A DNA stretch of 64,000 bases. It comes from Adiantum capillus-veneris (taxonomy: Eukaryota > Streptophyta > Polypodiopsida > Polypodiales > Pteridaceae). The position numbers and the translations under genes were made by a program. The stretch is taken from NCBI GenBank assembly GCA_014529385.2, contig CM043968.1, positions 125,445,518 through 125,509,517 on the forward strand. Reading direction: 5' to 3'. The notes beneath the pieces are model-generated. The model had not been told where the DNA came from. It was given only the letters and a program-made list of their open reading frames with translations, and did no database searches. Positions 1 to 11,600 of this stretch are shown one piece after another (positions within the stretch are counted from its first letter, which is position 1; each line of letters starts with the position of its first letter).

Positions 1-436
1 GAAATCCTATTAACACCAATAGGTCGCTCTCCCTAAGGTCCGTGCCCAAAACCCAAACCCTAAACACCCTATACAGAATCGTGTAGGATGTCTGGTCGAA
101 TTTTATAGGTCGTCGTTTCTGAAAACTAAAGTACCTAATGTATAGCTCTACTCATTGCGAACGCGTAGATATGCTGAAATGCAAAAACGGACAACGTATG
201 CTCACCGAATCGCCAGATATAGCTCGTGGATCGATCTCGCAAAGCTGGGTCGTACACGTGCAATGTAGGTGTTGACGCGTAGCTCTCTCCGAGGGCAACA
301 CACTGCACTTCTCCGCACTCGATTCCGACTACCAGTGTGCGCGTCGCGTCAAGATAAACTCTCACTCTCTCTCGTACACAGAGTACGCTCAACTCATACA
401 GACAAAACTTATAAAAATGACAAAGGGTTTTTCTGC
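1..436. other. Intergenic, no gene seen
   Basis: No convincing coding or RNA gene. Positions 45-70 contain several CCCTAAAC/CCCAAACC-type words, but they do not form a telomeric array. Short open frames on both strands have no recognisable domain. Confidence 0.4.
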
Positions 437-553
437 ATTAAGGTCAAAAGTGGTATAAATACCTTACAATCTCAAACCATTAAGGTCAAAAGTGGTATAA
501 ATACCTTACAATCTCAAACCATTAAGGTCAAAAGTGGTATAAATACCTTACAA
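437..553. repeat. 42-bp tandem repeat, nearly three copies
   Basis: A 42-bp unit starts at 437, 479 and 521 and is almost identical in the three copies; the last is incomplete. Each unit carries the near-palindrome GGTATAAATACC, which includes a TATA-box-like core. The period is a multiple of three, so an open frame runs through it, but nothing else suggests a protein. Confidence 0.85.
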
Positions 554-2164
554 CCCTAATGTTCCAATTTAACCATTTACTAAGTCTAAATGTCAAAAAT
601 GGGATACAATTTGGAAGCTTCTGCAAGCCCCACTATTTACAAAGGTAAAATGACGGTTTCTTCTCAATTAAGGAATGATTACAAAGAAAATTAGTATCCC
701 GCTAGGCAATCATCCTCCATTGAGTGTGTCTAGCCACTAACAAAGATCTTGAAAGTTTTTTGGAGAGAACAATCACTGCATGGTTACTTGGTTGGATCTA
801 TGCAAGGGACAAACGAGAGTATATTTGCAATAGGTTGGTAAATGCAGCAGCTTGTGATAGGGAAACCTTGTACGTATTGGAGCAATACATGAGAAAACAC
901 AATGTTTAAAGATGTATTTATGGTCATTGAGCCTCTTGACATAGTATCTTTTACAAGGATGAGTTGTAAAATACTCTGATCCATGTAAATATGTGAATTG
1001 GATTCTATTTTCTATCTTAGTGTTTCTAAACACCACTATATTTTGAGGTCCCTCTAATTCTAAAATTTGTTTTTGATTATTTTAGATTCTTTTCATTATT
1101 GATATAGCCAATTCTTTAACGTTATTGTCTCAAATTTGAGCTCTTGTTTCAAAGAAATTTTTTCACATGTATAATGAGAATTGAGTTTAATGCCATGCTT
1201 CCCTCATGCTTTTGATGTCACTGTAGTCGATGCATATAACTATGTATTTAAATACACATGTCCCTATAGATACATGTTAAGGGATATATGGGACTTAGAG
1301 TGTAACTGCCAATAGATGATAGCTCAAACTACACAAAAATACTAGGTTTTTCAATAGCGTTATAAGAAATGGGACATGAATAATTCCCAAAATTCTTAAA
1401 TATGTCTTACTACGTCTAAATCAAGGAGAAGACTATATCATACACACACTAAGGTAACGTTTTCTTGTTCTTTTTATGCTTTTTCACGTGGTTGAAAGTG
1501 ATTTACCTTTCATGCTTACTTAAATTCATGTTTAAGCTCTCATGTTTCCATAAGCAAGCCTTTCCCTTGCTTTCTTGGGAAGAATAAATAACTTCTTAAT
1601 TTTGTTGTTTCCTTCTAATTATGGTTCATTACTAATCATAACTAACTATATTGCTAACAACTAACCATGATGTTATTTCAAGTTCTTAGATTACCAAACT
1701 AATATGACATAGAGAGAGTAGAAAGTACTCTCTCTAACCATAGGTGGCTGGAGATCATCTTTACCTAAATAGTATGCATGATTGAATGGTGACTAATATC
1801 CTTAATTATCCCTTAATCTCCCGCACAAACCTTTTTTTTATTCTTAAGTTATTTTATACTCTTAACTAAATTACTCTTATAAATGTAATGTCATAAATCA
1901 AAGGCAACTAAGTAATGAAATTGTTTTTGGAACTAACCATATTTTTCAAAAGAGAAATTATAATTTCTCCAAAAGAAATGCTCTTGATCTTGCATAAATT
2001 GTATGTGTAAAAGTTTTAGTGGCATACTAAATTAATATCTAATTTTCAAAAGGAATGAGTTTTGAAGGGTAAGTTTATCATAAGCAAAGACGTTTTCTTT
2101 AAGAAAGAAGATTCCCATTCCAAATAAGGTCATTCCCTCCCTTCCCTCTTACCAATTGGAAAAT
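554..2164. other. AT-rich intergenic DNA, nothing recognised
   Basis: No gene, element boundary or long repeat could be supported here. The small open frames around 724-1036 overlap on both strands and resemble nothing I know. Confidence 0.35.
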
Positions 2165-2280
2165 CCCAAATCTTTAAGTCTCTCCTAGCTGTGATTAATC
2201 CTCTCCACGATATCCAGGTATGCCCAAATCTTTAAGTCTCTCCTAGCTGTGATTAATCCTCTCCACGATATCCAGGTATG
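2165..2280. repeat. 58-bp tandem duplication
   Basis: The 58-bp unit beginning at 2165 (CCCAAATCTTTAAG...) is repeated immediately from 2223 with no visible difference, which suggests a recent duplication. It lies in non-coding AT-rich DNA. Confidence 0.85.
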
Positions 2281-2949
2281 CCTAAATCCCATCTCAAAGA
2301 AGAATTTGTTGATCATTCGTACTCCATTACATGAGCATTTTGCACGACAGTAGTATGTCCACTCTTAGAAATTCACAAATCACTCTTAGACTATCATTCA
2401 TCGAAGGATTCTACTCTTGCATAAACCATCATTTAATCTTGCACAATCAATTAAAGGAAGTTTTAGCTTATTTGTCTGAAAAATCACAAGTTATGCATTC
2501 TAAATGTTAGTGTTTACTACTTATGGTACACACTTAAGCAAAGGTCATTGTGTAGAGCATATGCATTTTTCATTTCAAGTTTGTCTATTTTCAAGGTTGT
2601 TTTGCAACTACGAAGAAGGGGGCAATAAGGAGATACCTTCACGGAAGTGATGAACGTGTTGCTTGAATATAAAACTCTCATTGCTTCCATGGAGATGCTC
2701 CATGGATGGCAAATGGTCCAAAGAAAATGAATGGAAATCGCCCAAGACGGGGTTAACTTGAAACTTACGTCGAGACAAAACCTTAAACTACCAAGAGGCT
2801 CGTTATATTTCTTAAGGTCTTGTTTCAGTAGACATTAAAAGGAAATAGGAACTAAGGGATTATAACTCAAGGAACTCACTCTAAATTTCAACTAGGATTA
2901 AAACTTTGTCCAGAAGATTTGATGTGGATAGCCCTAGCATAACATAGAA

Positions 2950-4312
2950 GATTTAAGCGTGAACTTTGTCAAGGATCCATTTCTATTCCCATTCACACAT
3001 ATGTTATTAGATGAGATAGCAGGCCACAAAATGTATAGCTTCATGGATGGTTATATGACTAGAATCAACTCAAAATTGCACCAAAGGATAGAGCAAAGAC
3101 AACCCTCATCACTGAATGGGGAGTATTCGTGTACCTCGTAATGCCATACGGACTGTGCAATGCTCCAACTACTTTTCAACGATATATGATGGAGATTTTC
3201 AATAAGTTCTTACATAAGTTTTTAGCTATTTTTATGGATGATATTACAATGTTTTCAACCAACAAAATGCTCATCCTATTTCTTGAAATGGTCTTTGAGA
3301 GATGCAAGGAAAATAATGGTGCTTGATGTTAGGACCTTTTGTAAGACTTGTGATATTTGTTAGAGAATGGGAAGGCCAACAACAATAGATATAACACCAC
3401 TGACTCCCATACAACCACTAGGAGTGTTTCTGAAATGGGGATTGAACTTCATGGGTCCACTCAAGAAACACACCCCTAGGAAGGACAAATACATTATCAT
3501 GGCTACATGTTATGTGAGTAAGTGGGTCGAGGCCAAGGCATTACCAAACAACGTTGCAAAGTGAACACCATGGTTCTTGCATGAGCACATTGTCTACAAA
3601 TTTGGCTGTCCAATTGAGATTGCCTCAGATTAGGAGACTTGTTTTATCAACATATCCTAGCTTAAATCTTTTCAATCAATCATCGGAAATTGACACCATA
3701 CTATCCCAAATGCAATGGGCAGGCTGAAAGCAACAATAAGATGATCAAGACCACTCTAACAAAGATTTTTAGAAAGAGCCTCATCATTGGGATGCTAAGC
3801 TTTGGACAGCACTATGGGCATACAAAAAAGCCCACAATGTCTCAACTGGATTGACACCATTCAAAATGGTATATGGAACGGAAGCAATCCGGGCCCATGG
3901 AATTTGCAATTGCCAGTTTGAGAATGGCAATCGAACGTGATTTTAATGTGAATTTGAAGAATAGACTAGATGAATTGATGAAGCTAGATGAAATCAAAGC
4001 CATGCTAGAATAGGAAGTGTCCAGAGGAGAAGGAAACACTGGTACGATAGAAAAATAAAGGTTCGGGAGTTCAAGAAGGGGGATTTGGTTTTACTATATC
4101 AGGAAAAGCTAGGCCCAAAGAAGCCTAATATGAAGGTCGCATTGTCAGGACTATATGAGATAGATCGGGTTTTCTCCAATGACACAATCAAAATTAAGGA
4201 TTTATCAAGTTTATTGCCAGGGGTCTATAATAGACATAAAATCAAGTTGTATTTTTCTAGATTAGGCGAACCCCTAGCACTAGCACAACACAACACTGTC
4301 AATTTAGAATAA
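2950..4312 (+). pseudogene. Decayed Ty3/gypsy pol (RT and integrase pieces)
   Basis: Consecutive plus-strand fragments read as a gypsy polymerase. Around 3000-3326 there is reverse transcriptase: a YSFMDGY stretch, then the VMPYGLCNAPTTFQ motif at about 3130-3180 and an FMDD catalytic box near 3230. Around 3337-3570 there is integrase (CDICQRMGRP zinc-binding end, then the SKWVEAKAL region). Around 3790-3880 a WTALWAYK/GLTPFKMVYG stretch is the end of the integrase core, and 4085-4312 is the integrase C-terminus. RNase H and most of the RT palm are missing, and stops and frameshifts break every segment. No LTRs were found. The C-terminal segment may point to the Tat branch, but this is uncertain. 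Confidence 0.8.
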
Positions 4313-6179
4313 GATGAGAAACAATTAGATGTGCTCAACATCAGATTACAGAGACTAGGATTAGTGGAGGATCAACACCAAGTATCACTATTATGGATTG
4401 TTCTAGTTCAAGATCAAATAATCAAGGAATCGAAGGAGACTGACTTTCCTAACAGTAACCAACGAATCACTAATGATCAAATATTTTTGGGAATCTCGTC
4501 GATACTCATGACAATGACAAACTAATGCATGTGCACCACATCAAAAACATTGGATAGAACCATGAGGCATCAGACGAGTGGCGCATTCATGGCATGAATT
4601 AGAATAATTATGAGACGCGTGTGCGACCCAACTTTAGTTCCTCAGCATCTCGTGTGACTTGCACCTTGGCCTGCAGAGCTCCTTGTGCCATCATCCGCGT
4701 CACCTTCGTGCACATTGCTTATTATGTGTGCATTGCCAACTCCTTCACCCTCTCCAACGTTCGCTACATAGTCGAATACTCGCAAGTGTTCCTGCTCTGA
4801 CTCACCCTCATCATCTAGTGAGCTTTCCTTCTCTACACAGAGTCTTTTTCCAGGGTTCTAAGATGGGGAAGAAAGGTCAACTTATGTTGCATGCCATGCA
4901 AGCTTTCGTAAATCTCAAAGCTATGGAGCTTGAAGAACTTTTGCAACCAATCAAACATGAATGTTTAATGCCACGTCACAACATAGGGAAGTATGTGTTT
5001 TAGGTAAATGAAAGGACACTGCTACGATTATGGGGTATGAAGGTGGTGCTCAAGGCCAATAGAGCTGCAAGCATCATCCAACAATTGATTGATACATTCA
5101 ATGCTCACACTGGTACAACTGAAATCAATGGCCGATTAGTCCAAATGATAGCAACAATCTTAGCTCATGTGCATTTACCATTCTCATCAAGGCCGCAACC
5201 CTATTCAGTTGATGAAGTAACTAACTTACTGAAGAAGAATGATCAGGCTGCCAAGAAGAAACACAAAAGTGGTGGCAAGGGCATCCCAATGTCCCCACTA
5301 TAGTTTAAACCAGCTTATAAGTTTGCAGCGAAAGCAATTAGCCTGAAGAACGATCCCAACTGAAGTATGTTTTTAGAAAATCTCTTCAACATGCTACTAG
5401 CCAAAATAAAAAATCCCAAGGCAAATCTCAGTTCCATCTTGTATAATAATATCATGCAACAGTCTGCAAAGGTGAAGACCCATAACTTGTTAATGCATGG
5501 TATGTGTGGCAGCTCCTATATTAGGTTACTTGCATTCCTGCACATGTGAATGCAAAGAATTCTTGTGCAAAAGTCAAATGGGAGGGAACTCATGCTACTT
5601 AGAACACTGAACAGGGGACCCAAGAAGACCAGACATGTGAACTAGCTCTAGTAACATCTGGTTTGAAAAGGACAGTAGAATAGTCGGAAGCAGGCACATC
5701 AAAGCTAGCAGCTAAGAAACACAAAATGACATTCAATTTGTTGGAGAAATTGAAGGCCAAGCAAAAGACAACCATAACATCTACTAGTGCAAAGATGACA
5801 CAACATGAAGTAAGTCGGATTGAAGGGACTTCTTTTGATAAAGCTATTGAACTACCCGAAACACCCCTAGAGCCTACTGTGGTTAAAGGGATAGAACAAG
5901 CCCGTGCGAGTGCTTTAGAATAGGCCTTGGTGGTACCCTTGTATATTCCACATTCCGTTCTAGACAGAGTATAGAGGCTAAAGAAGAAGCCAATGGTGGG
6001 AAACCTTGTTATCAAGGCTGCTGCCAAACTCTTGGTGCCATACAAAACTTTAGTGGTTGTGTATGAGACTGACCAGAAAGATTGTGATACAATCACTGAT
6101 AGCTGGATGTGAATTGTGGATGTTTTATCCTGCTCTATATCCTAAGTACAACAAGCCTGTTGATCAATAGATGTACTTA
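4313..6179. other. Unassigned, possible downstream part of the gypsy relic
   Basis: Plus-strand open frames at 4659-5003, 5037-5303 and 5726-5923 have protein-like composition, and the second is rich in Lys near its end. I do not recognise a domain. Some gypsy lineages carry extra reading frames after pol and these follow the pol relic on the same strand, so they may be its decayed tail. They could equally be chance frames. Confidence 0.3.
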
Positions 6180-6451
6180 AAATGGATGAGTTGAGAGAGT
6201 GGTATAAGGATAGGAAAGTCAGGTGGGTGAGAGAGTGGTATAAGCACAGTAAAGCCCTGTACAATATTCTAAACACCCTTCGCCACAAGAACATGTTGCA
6301 TCATATAAGACCACATAGGGTAATTGTCCCCATCCAATCTGTCCTCAGCAGCAAACATCTTGAACACATCTGTGTTGTTGTCAGCCATTGTAAATGTTGC
6401 ACCTGATGTGAAAACTGACCGAAAAGAGGAGAAATGAAGCAGGAACAACAC
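6180..6451 (-). pseudogene. Ty1/copia gag N-terminus, truncated
   Basis: On the minus strand a frame contains MADNNTDVF followed by LDGDNYPMWSYMMQHVL. This resembles the start of plant copia gag-like proteins, which have the LxGxNYxxWxxxM signature. The frame reaches VAKGV and meets a TAG where a Trp is usual, then continues with NIVQGF before similarity is lost near 6180. It lies the right distance inside a minus-strand LTR and primer-binding site (6697-6939), so it is the 5' end of a copia element whose remainder is gone. Confidence 0.75.
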
Positions 6452-6696
6452 GTGCTATATAGCACAAATCGTAGAAGACTGTAAGTGACCTGTTATGCAA
6501 AAAATGGCACTGACAAAATTTCTGCACAAAATGACGAAATAGCATATGCAGTATTGCTTTGTAGTGGAAACGGAGGCCAAAATGAGCCTAAAATTTTTGT
6601 CGACCTGCAAACGCTCGCCAAATCTCACAGAAATCAAAGAAAGTGAGCAAGCATTTGCCAGAGCTGCTGGTGACTAAGCCTGGGAGGATGTAACCT

Positions 6697-6708
6697 GCTC
6701 TGATACCA
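6697..6708 (-). other. Copia primer-binding site (tRNA-iMet)
   Basis: GCTCTGATACCA on the plus strand is TGGTATCAGAGC on the minus strand, complementary to the 3' end of initiator tRNA-Met. It lies two bases from the adjacent minus-strand LTR. Confidence 0.85.
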
Positions 6709-6710
6709 AT

Positions 6711-6939
6711 TGTTGGAATTAGGATTGCAAGAAAACACACAGAGCTTGGAGAAGACGAAGGAAGCTCAAGGCACACAACATAGAGTATATTACTTACTGT
6801 GCAATGGAAAGATAGATAGCCCTAGAATGATGGGCGTATATACAATGCACGGGGATAAAAACCTCCTAGTGAAGGAAAAAATGCCCCGGTGGTACCTAAG
6901 TGTGTTCACACACATCACTACCACATGTATATGGTAACA
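6711..6939 (-). mobile_element. Copia 5' LTR, minus strand (229 bp)
   Basis: Read on the minus strand the segment begins TGTTACCATATAC and ends AATTCCAACA, with the standard TG...CA termini, and is followed by the tRNA-iMet primer-binding site. A length of about 0.23 kb is usual for copia LTRs. No partner LTR was found in the window, and a Helitron-like scrap starts about 11 bp beyond its outer end. Confidence 0.75.
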
Positions 6940-6949
6940 CATCGGTATA

Positions 6950-7432
6950 TCACAAGCTAGCTAGAGCCACACTCACCAAAGGAAGGCCTATGATGCTGAC
7001 ACAAAGACCTAGAATGCTTTGACGCCATACGAAGTGGAGATGATGACCGATCGCAAAGAGTAGTTGGAGTAGGATGCCATTTATCGGCTCATTTAGAAGG
7101 ATAATATTGCCACCAGTACTCAAGGAACGTGTCACCCTATGGCAACTTAGATTCCACCTTAGACGATTCCGAAGCCCATGAAAAAGAAGGCTCCAAATAA
7201 GTGAAAACAGTGAGACCCTCGAGATTGTGTACTTATTAAGCATTTGGCCCGAGCATACCCAACCACTTGGAAAATTTGCATATGTGAGGCTATTTGATTC
7301 ATGATTATTTTGATTCGCAACAAACCATTCTATCAAAGTAGTTTTTTTATTTTGCTCGTTGTTTAGCAAGTCCAATACATCATCCCCAATATGAAATGTA
7401 ACCATATTCTGTGATGGAAGGTGTACTTGCAA
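6950..7432 (-). pseudogene. Helitron helicase remnant
   Basis: The minus-strand frame starts with a stretch matching the pattern of Helitron helicases just before their conserved Trp-rich segment: QVHLPSQNMVTFH, then KKTTLIEWFVANQ, then LTYANFPSGWV. Beyond that the frame shifts and stops intrude. Only about 160 codons remain, there is no Rep domain, and no terminal CTRR hairpin was identified. The assignment rests on motif pattern alone. Confidence 0.55.
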
Positions 7433-7768
7433 TCGTTGAATAGACGAGTTAGCTATGATCCTTTTAGAGTGTTAACAATTAGGTTGACGAGTTTACAAAT
7501 TGTGACTATTAATTTATGATCCTTAGCATTGCTAGTTGATGTCTCATTATATGTTTTTAGAGGGTTAAATGTCTTTTGGTGAAATATCTTCAAGGTTAAC
7601 CTTGTTTAAAGAAGAGAAGATTTTGTTGGGTTGCCTTGCAACCTCTAGATGCTCTCCAACAATGAAGAGTAAAAGAGCTATTCTTAGAGGATTGTGCAAC
7701 ATTTATCTTAAAAAAAACTGAAAGAGAAAGAAACGAATGGAGTCCAAGTTGGGGTGCGTGCGTGCATG

Positions 7769-7770
<2 letters not shown>

Positions 7771-7824
<54 letters not shown>
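7771..7824. repeat. (GA)n microsatellite
   Basis: About 54 bp of uninterrupted GA, preceded by a short GTGCGTGCGTGCATGTG run. It lies about 0.75 kb upstream of the LSM1 start codon. Confidence 0.95.
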
Positions 7825-7828
<4 letters not shown>

Positions 7829-7927
7829 AAGAAAAGAAGAAAAGAAGAGAGTTTTAACGTCGTAGGAAACTATCCCAAGAGACCTTAAAGATCGAGCCGA
7901 CTAGGAGAGTTGAACTCAAGACATGTG

Positions 7928-7930
<3 letters not shown>

Positions 7931-7973
<43 letters not shown>
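7931..7973. repeat. (AG)n microsatellite
   Basis: About 43 bp of AG repeat, the second purine tract upstream of LSM1. GA tracts near plant promoters can bind GAGA-type BBR/BPC factors; whether these do is unknown. Confidence 0.95.
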
Positions 7974-7976
<3 letters not shown>

Positions 7977-8199
7977 TTACAACACGGGTCGACCACAACA
8001 AACAAGAACAAGGTATATGATTGTGAGTTGATGGGAATACACTCTAAAAGCATGATTGAGAATCGAAGCCACATGTACACACAACCGGAGTTTGGAAGCA
8101 TTCACTCTCTACCTGAAAGGGTGGTGTTGCACTGTGGTTGACTCAAGAAACCACAAGGCAAGGCAAAACACTCGATTTTAAAGTTGGGAGGGGAAGCAA

Positions 8200-8570
8200 A
8201 AACAAAAACGTACGTGAAGGAAGACTGGCACAGGTTATTCTCCCTCCGAGAGGAAGACTCGAGCAAAATAAATGTGTGCACGACGACCTTCGTCGCGCAT
8301 CAGAGATTCGGAACTAGGGTTTCGCAGGATTGTTTCTGAGGCTGTGAAGAAGTAGGATTTTTGGCAGCGGCCTTTCTTCTTCGGAATTAGGGTTTCTCCC
8401 GGGCTATTCGTCTTTGAAACGTCTCGCAAAGGAAACAGTTCCTCCTTTTTTGGGTTTTTCCTGGAATTTGCGAGAGTGCGACATGTAAATTTATTGAAAC
8501 TAGTGAATCATGCTTTGTGGCTCGCCATCTGCTGCATCCAGTTGCACATTGGAAGCTGTTCTTTGAGGGG
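8200..8570 (+). promoter_or_regulatory. LSM1 promoter/leader with telo-boxes and uORFs
   Basis: Two TAGGGTTT telo-box elements occur at 8315-8322 and 8388-8395, a spacing typical of plant promoters and leaders of RNA- and translation-related genes. The region is richer in GC than its surroundings. Upstream of the LSM1 ATG lie a start-stop pair ATGTAA at 8483-8488 and an 18-codon uORF at 8510-8566 that ends four bases before the main ATG. The transcription start cannot be placed from sequence, so whether these uATGs are in the mRNA is inferred. Confidence 0.55.
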
Positions 8571-8628
8571 ATGTCTTGGGCTGGTCCAGACCCCTTCTTT
8601 GGTACTTCGCTTGCCGATAACCTTGACA
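8571..8628 (+). CDS. LSM1: LSM1 coding exon 1
   Basis: This exon encodes the first 19 residues plus one base of codon 20. It ends CTTGACA before the donor GTAAGC at 8629. That final A joins AG from exon 2 to form a Lys codon, restoring the DKKLL motif conserved in LSM1. The start codon is the ATG at 8571, chosen because MSWAGP is the conserved plant LSM1 N-terminus; an in-frame GTG further upstream has no homology. Confidence 0.92.
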
Positions 8629-11600
8629 GTAAGCCTTTCTCTCTCTCTCTCTCTCTCTCTCCCTCTTTTTATCCCTTTCTGCTTCTTAAACGTGCTGGGG
8701 GTCTAAGCAGAGCTTATCCCACGTTTTATTTTGCACACGAGTCAAATAAGCCTTTGCAGCTGTGCATTCTGTGCCTGCTTCCACATTGTGTAACTAATAA
8801 GTGTGTCAGACTTACTCTGGACACTTCACTAAAAATGGCATCATTATTGTTTCAAATGGGTTCTCGTTTAGACAAATAGATATTATAACAGTTATAGCCA
8901 TTCAATCCTAAGTTGTCGACATGTTTTGTTTTGCATTTTGCATAATGAAATTTTGATTTTAGTGTGTCAAGATATGTCTGAAATGTGTAATGCAACACTT
9001 ATAGCCATTTGATCCTAATTTTTCCAGGTGTTTTGTTCTTCATTTTGCATAATAAAATTTTGATTTTAGTGTGTCGATATATGTTTGAATGTATAATGCA
9101 ACACTCCGGTATATATAGTTGAATATGAAATAGGTATTTTATAGATGAATGCGAGATAGGTATTTTATACTTGAATATGAAATAGGTCTTTTGATAAAGA
9201 GCTTTGTCAATAACTCAATAATTATGTTGTAGAGAATGCTAAATTAAACGAGCTTGTGGCGAATTTATAGCATATGGCCTAGTGGTACAACCCACATAGG
9301 TGATTGGAAAATATTGGTGCGATGGAGCTGATGGTTATAGTGACTTGTGGGTGACTACCATGGGTCTATACCTTGCACTTTCCTTTATGGGTGAATCTGG
9401 GCTTAATCCTGGATTCATCTAGGTATATATATATATTTCGTCATGCAATGAGGCATAGTGCAAGCTATGCAAAAGTGCCATACAAAAGTATGGTGGAGAG
9501 TTGGCACTGTGTCTCCCTACAAATTATAACCGTGCCGTCGTCCAAGCAAACTTGTACACATAGAGGTTTGCATGCAGATTACTAGATTTTCTAGTTTTTC
9601 GCGTGCTTGTCTATTTGAAATGTTTACTGTTGTTAATATACACACAGACACACACATGTCACACACACACACATACACACTCCCATCTCCCTCTCCATAC
9701 GATCGGTTACATAAATAGACAAATGCTTCTGCCCATTCTATTCTATTATGGACTGCAATAATGTAACTTATCGGTACTATTGCATAAGCATGAGACTACG
9801 TCGAGTTATTTCTTCCTAGCTTTTATTGTTTTTTCTTTGATCTATACACACACACACGCACATTCCCCCCTCCATATGATTGGTTACATAAATAGACAAA
9901 TGCTTCTACCCATTCTATTCTGTTATGGACTGCATAATGTAACTTATCGTAATAGGTACTATTGCACAAGCATGAGACTAAGTTGAGTTATTTCTTCCTA
10001 GCTTTTATTGTTTTTTCTTTGCTTTTCCCTTCAACAATAGCATGTGTTAGATTTTTCAATTGCCACTAGTAGGTAACAAATACATGACATTTGTTTGTTT
10101 GTTCATCCTTGCATTCTTTAGTCACTACCAAGAATCAAAAGCACACTACTGCAAGCATTGATTAAGTAAAAAACAATATTACATATATGCTTCCTATGAC
10201 ACATATTGCAAGAATTAAAAGTTTCCCTTTTAAGGGTTGTATGCAGATCGTGATATAAGCTGCTCCCTTGATGAAGTAATGTCAGTGTGCCTTTGTTCGC
10301 CCTTGATTTGCCAATTACAAGAGCACTTAGTCTCAACGATTGATGTCCTTTGAGACTGATTTCCCCTCCAATGTATCCGCTTGTAGTTTGGCTTTTGGCT
10401 AGTGTTAGCAGGTGTTGGGGACAGGCCAATAGGGCCATGGAGTACCATTTTCATTCGATGTTTCATAGATGATACATGGATGAAGTACATTGTTTGCTCT
10501 CTTAGAAGGCTATTCATCCTCATTGAGTTCAATCACAAGCTTCTTTTCAGTGCCTTCATCTTGATACGCCGTAAAAACTATCACGAGGACGTGGCAACTG
10601 CTAACCTTAGTTGTTGGTTTCTTTCCAATGATTTTTGTTTAATTTTTGAGACCCTCTTTTTGAAGTTGCAAATGGTTGGACATTGTATGGCCAATGTGAA
10701 TGGTAGTTTCACCCGCAGACGGGAAGTTGGTCGGCAAGATCATGGCAAGAGGATGTCTAGGCTCAGAGCAAGATCATGTAGGTTCCCCCGTCGCACTTAG
10801 CAAGTTGGTGGATACTAGGAAGTGAACTCAATAAAGGCATAAAGTCAAGGTGGTTTCACCAACAGAAAGTATCCGACAGTTGGGCCACATTGCACTTTTG
10901 GATGCGGTCCCAATGAGGATAGATGGTCTGATGATCAGTGGAAGCCCAACGGAAACATTTCCTAAAATTTAGGGAACTGTTATTTTGGGCCGTGAAATGT
11001 GTTCGTGTCATTACCTTCGGTATGACCAAGGAAACATTTTATTACTCTGTTGTAAAGTCAACTGATGCACCATTTGAGAGATTTTTAAGCAGGAAGCCCA
11101 ATGCGGGGAAATTGCATGTATGAGTGCCAAGTGGCACTTTTTTGTCAATTTACCAAGTTTGGGAGAAGAGAATCCGTAACTGACTTTTTGGAGCAGTTTT
11201 GGAGGCTGATAACTGTGATTTTCAGCCATTTCTCTCCATTTTTGAGCTTCCCATGACTTTGCTTAGGTCCTAGGAGCTCATTTTAGCATTGGAAGGCATC
11301 AAATGCGTGTTTACAGGGCTGTTTTGCTGCGTTTTCAGCGATTCGCAGGTTTTGGCAGCCATGGAAATCTTCCCCTTTTTGCATCTATTTGTTCACAGAT
11401 GCATTACTGGTCAAGGGCAGAAGAGGGGGCGCTCGATTTATGCTGGGGGCATGCTTCATTGAGAGCTGTTCACAGGTTAAGAGCTATGGAGTTCTTCCTT
11501 TCCATTCTATATACAGTGTGGTGCCAGGAGTGATGTCCTGCACGCTACACACTGCTCTCTCCCCCCCCTACGTGCAGTTATGTGATGCCCCACAAGAGGG

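Noticed and set aside
437-553. Regular direct repeats suggesting a CRISPR array
   Set aside because: The units are contiguous with no unique spacers, there are no cas genes, and the genome is a plant.
4659-5003. Possible host gene with basic protein
   Set aside because: Low-complexity His/Leu-rich start, no splice or homology support, and adjacent to a decayed gypsy pol; kept only as unassigned DNA.
8571-8628. LSM1 exon 1 as an unrelated pseudogene scrap far from the real gene
   Set aside because: It has a proper donor site, the phase matches exon 2 exactly and the joined codon restores the conserved DKK, and telo-boxes and a GC-richer leader precede it.
9373-9585. Shared peptide GLILDSSRYI in ORFs in LSM1 introns 1 and 2 as a conserved protein motif
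   Set aside because: The similarity is a 36-base DNA repeat inside two introns; nothing indicates that it is translated.
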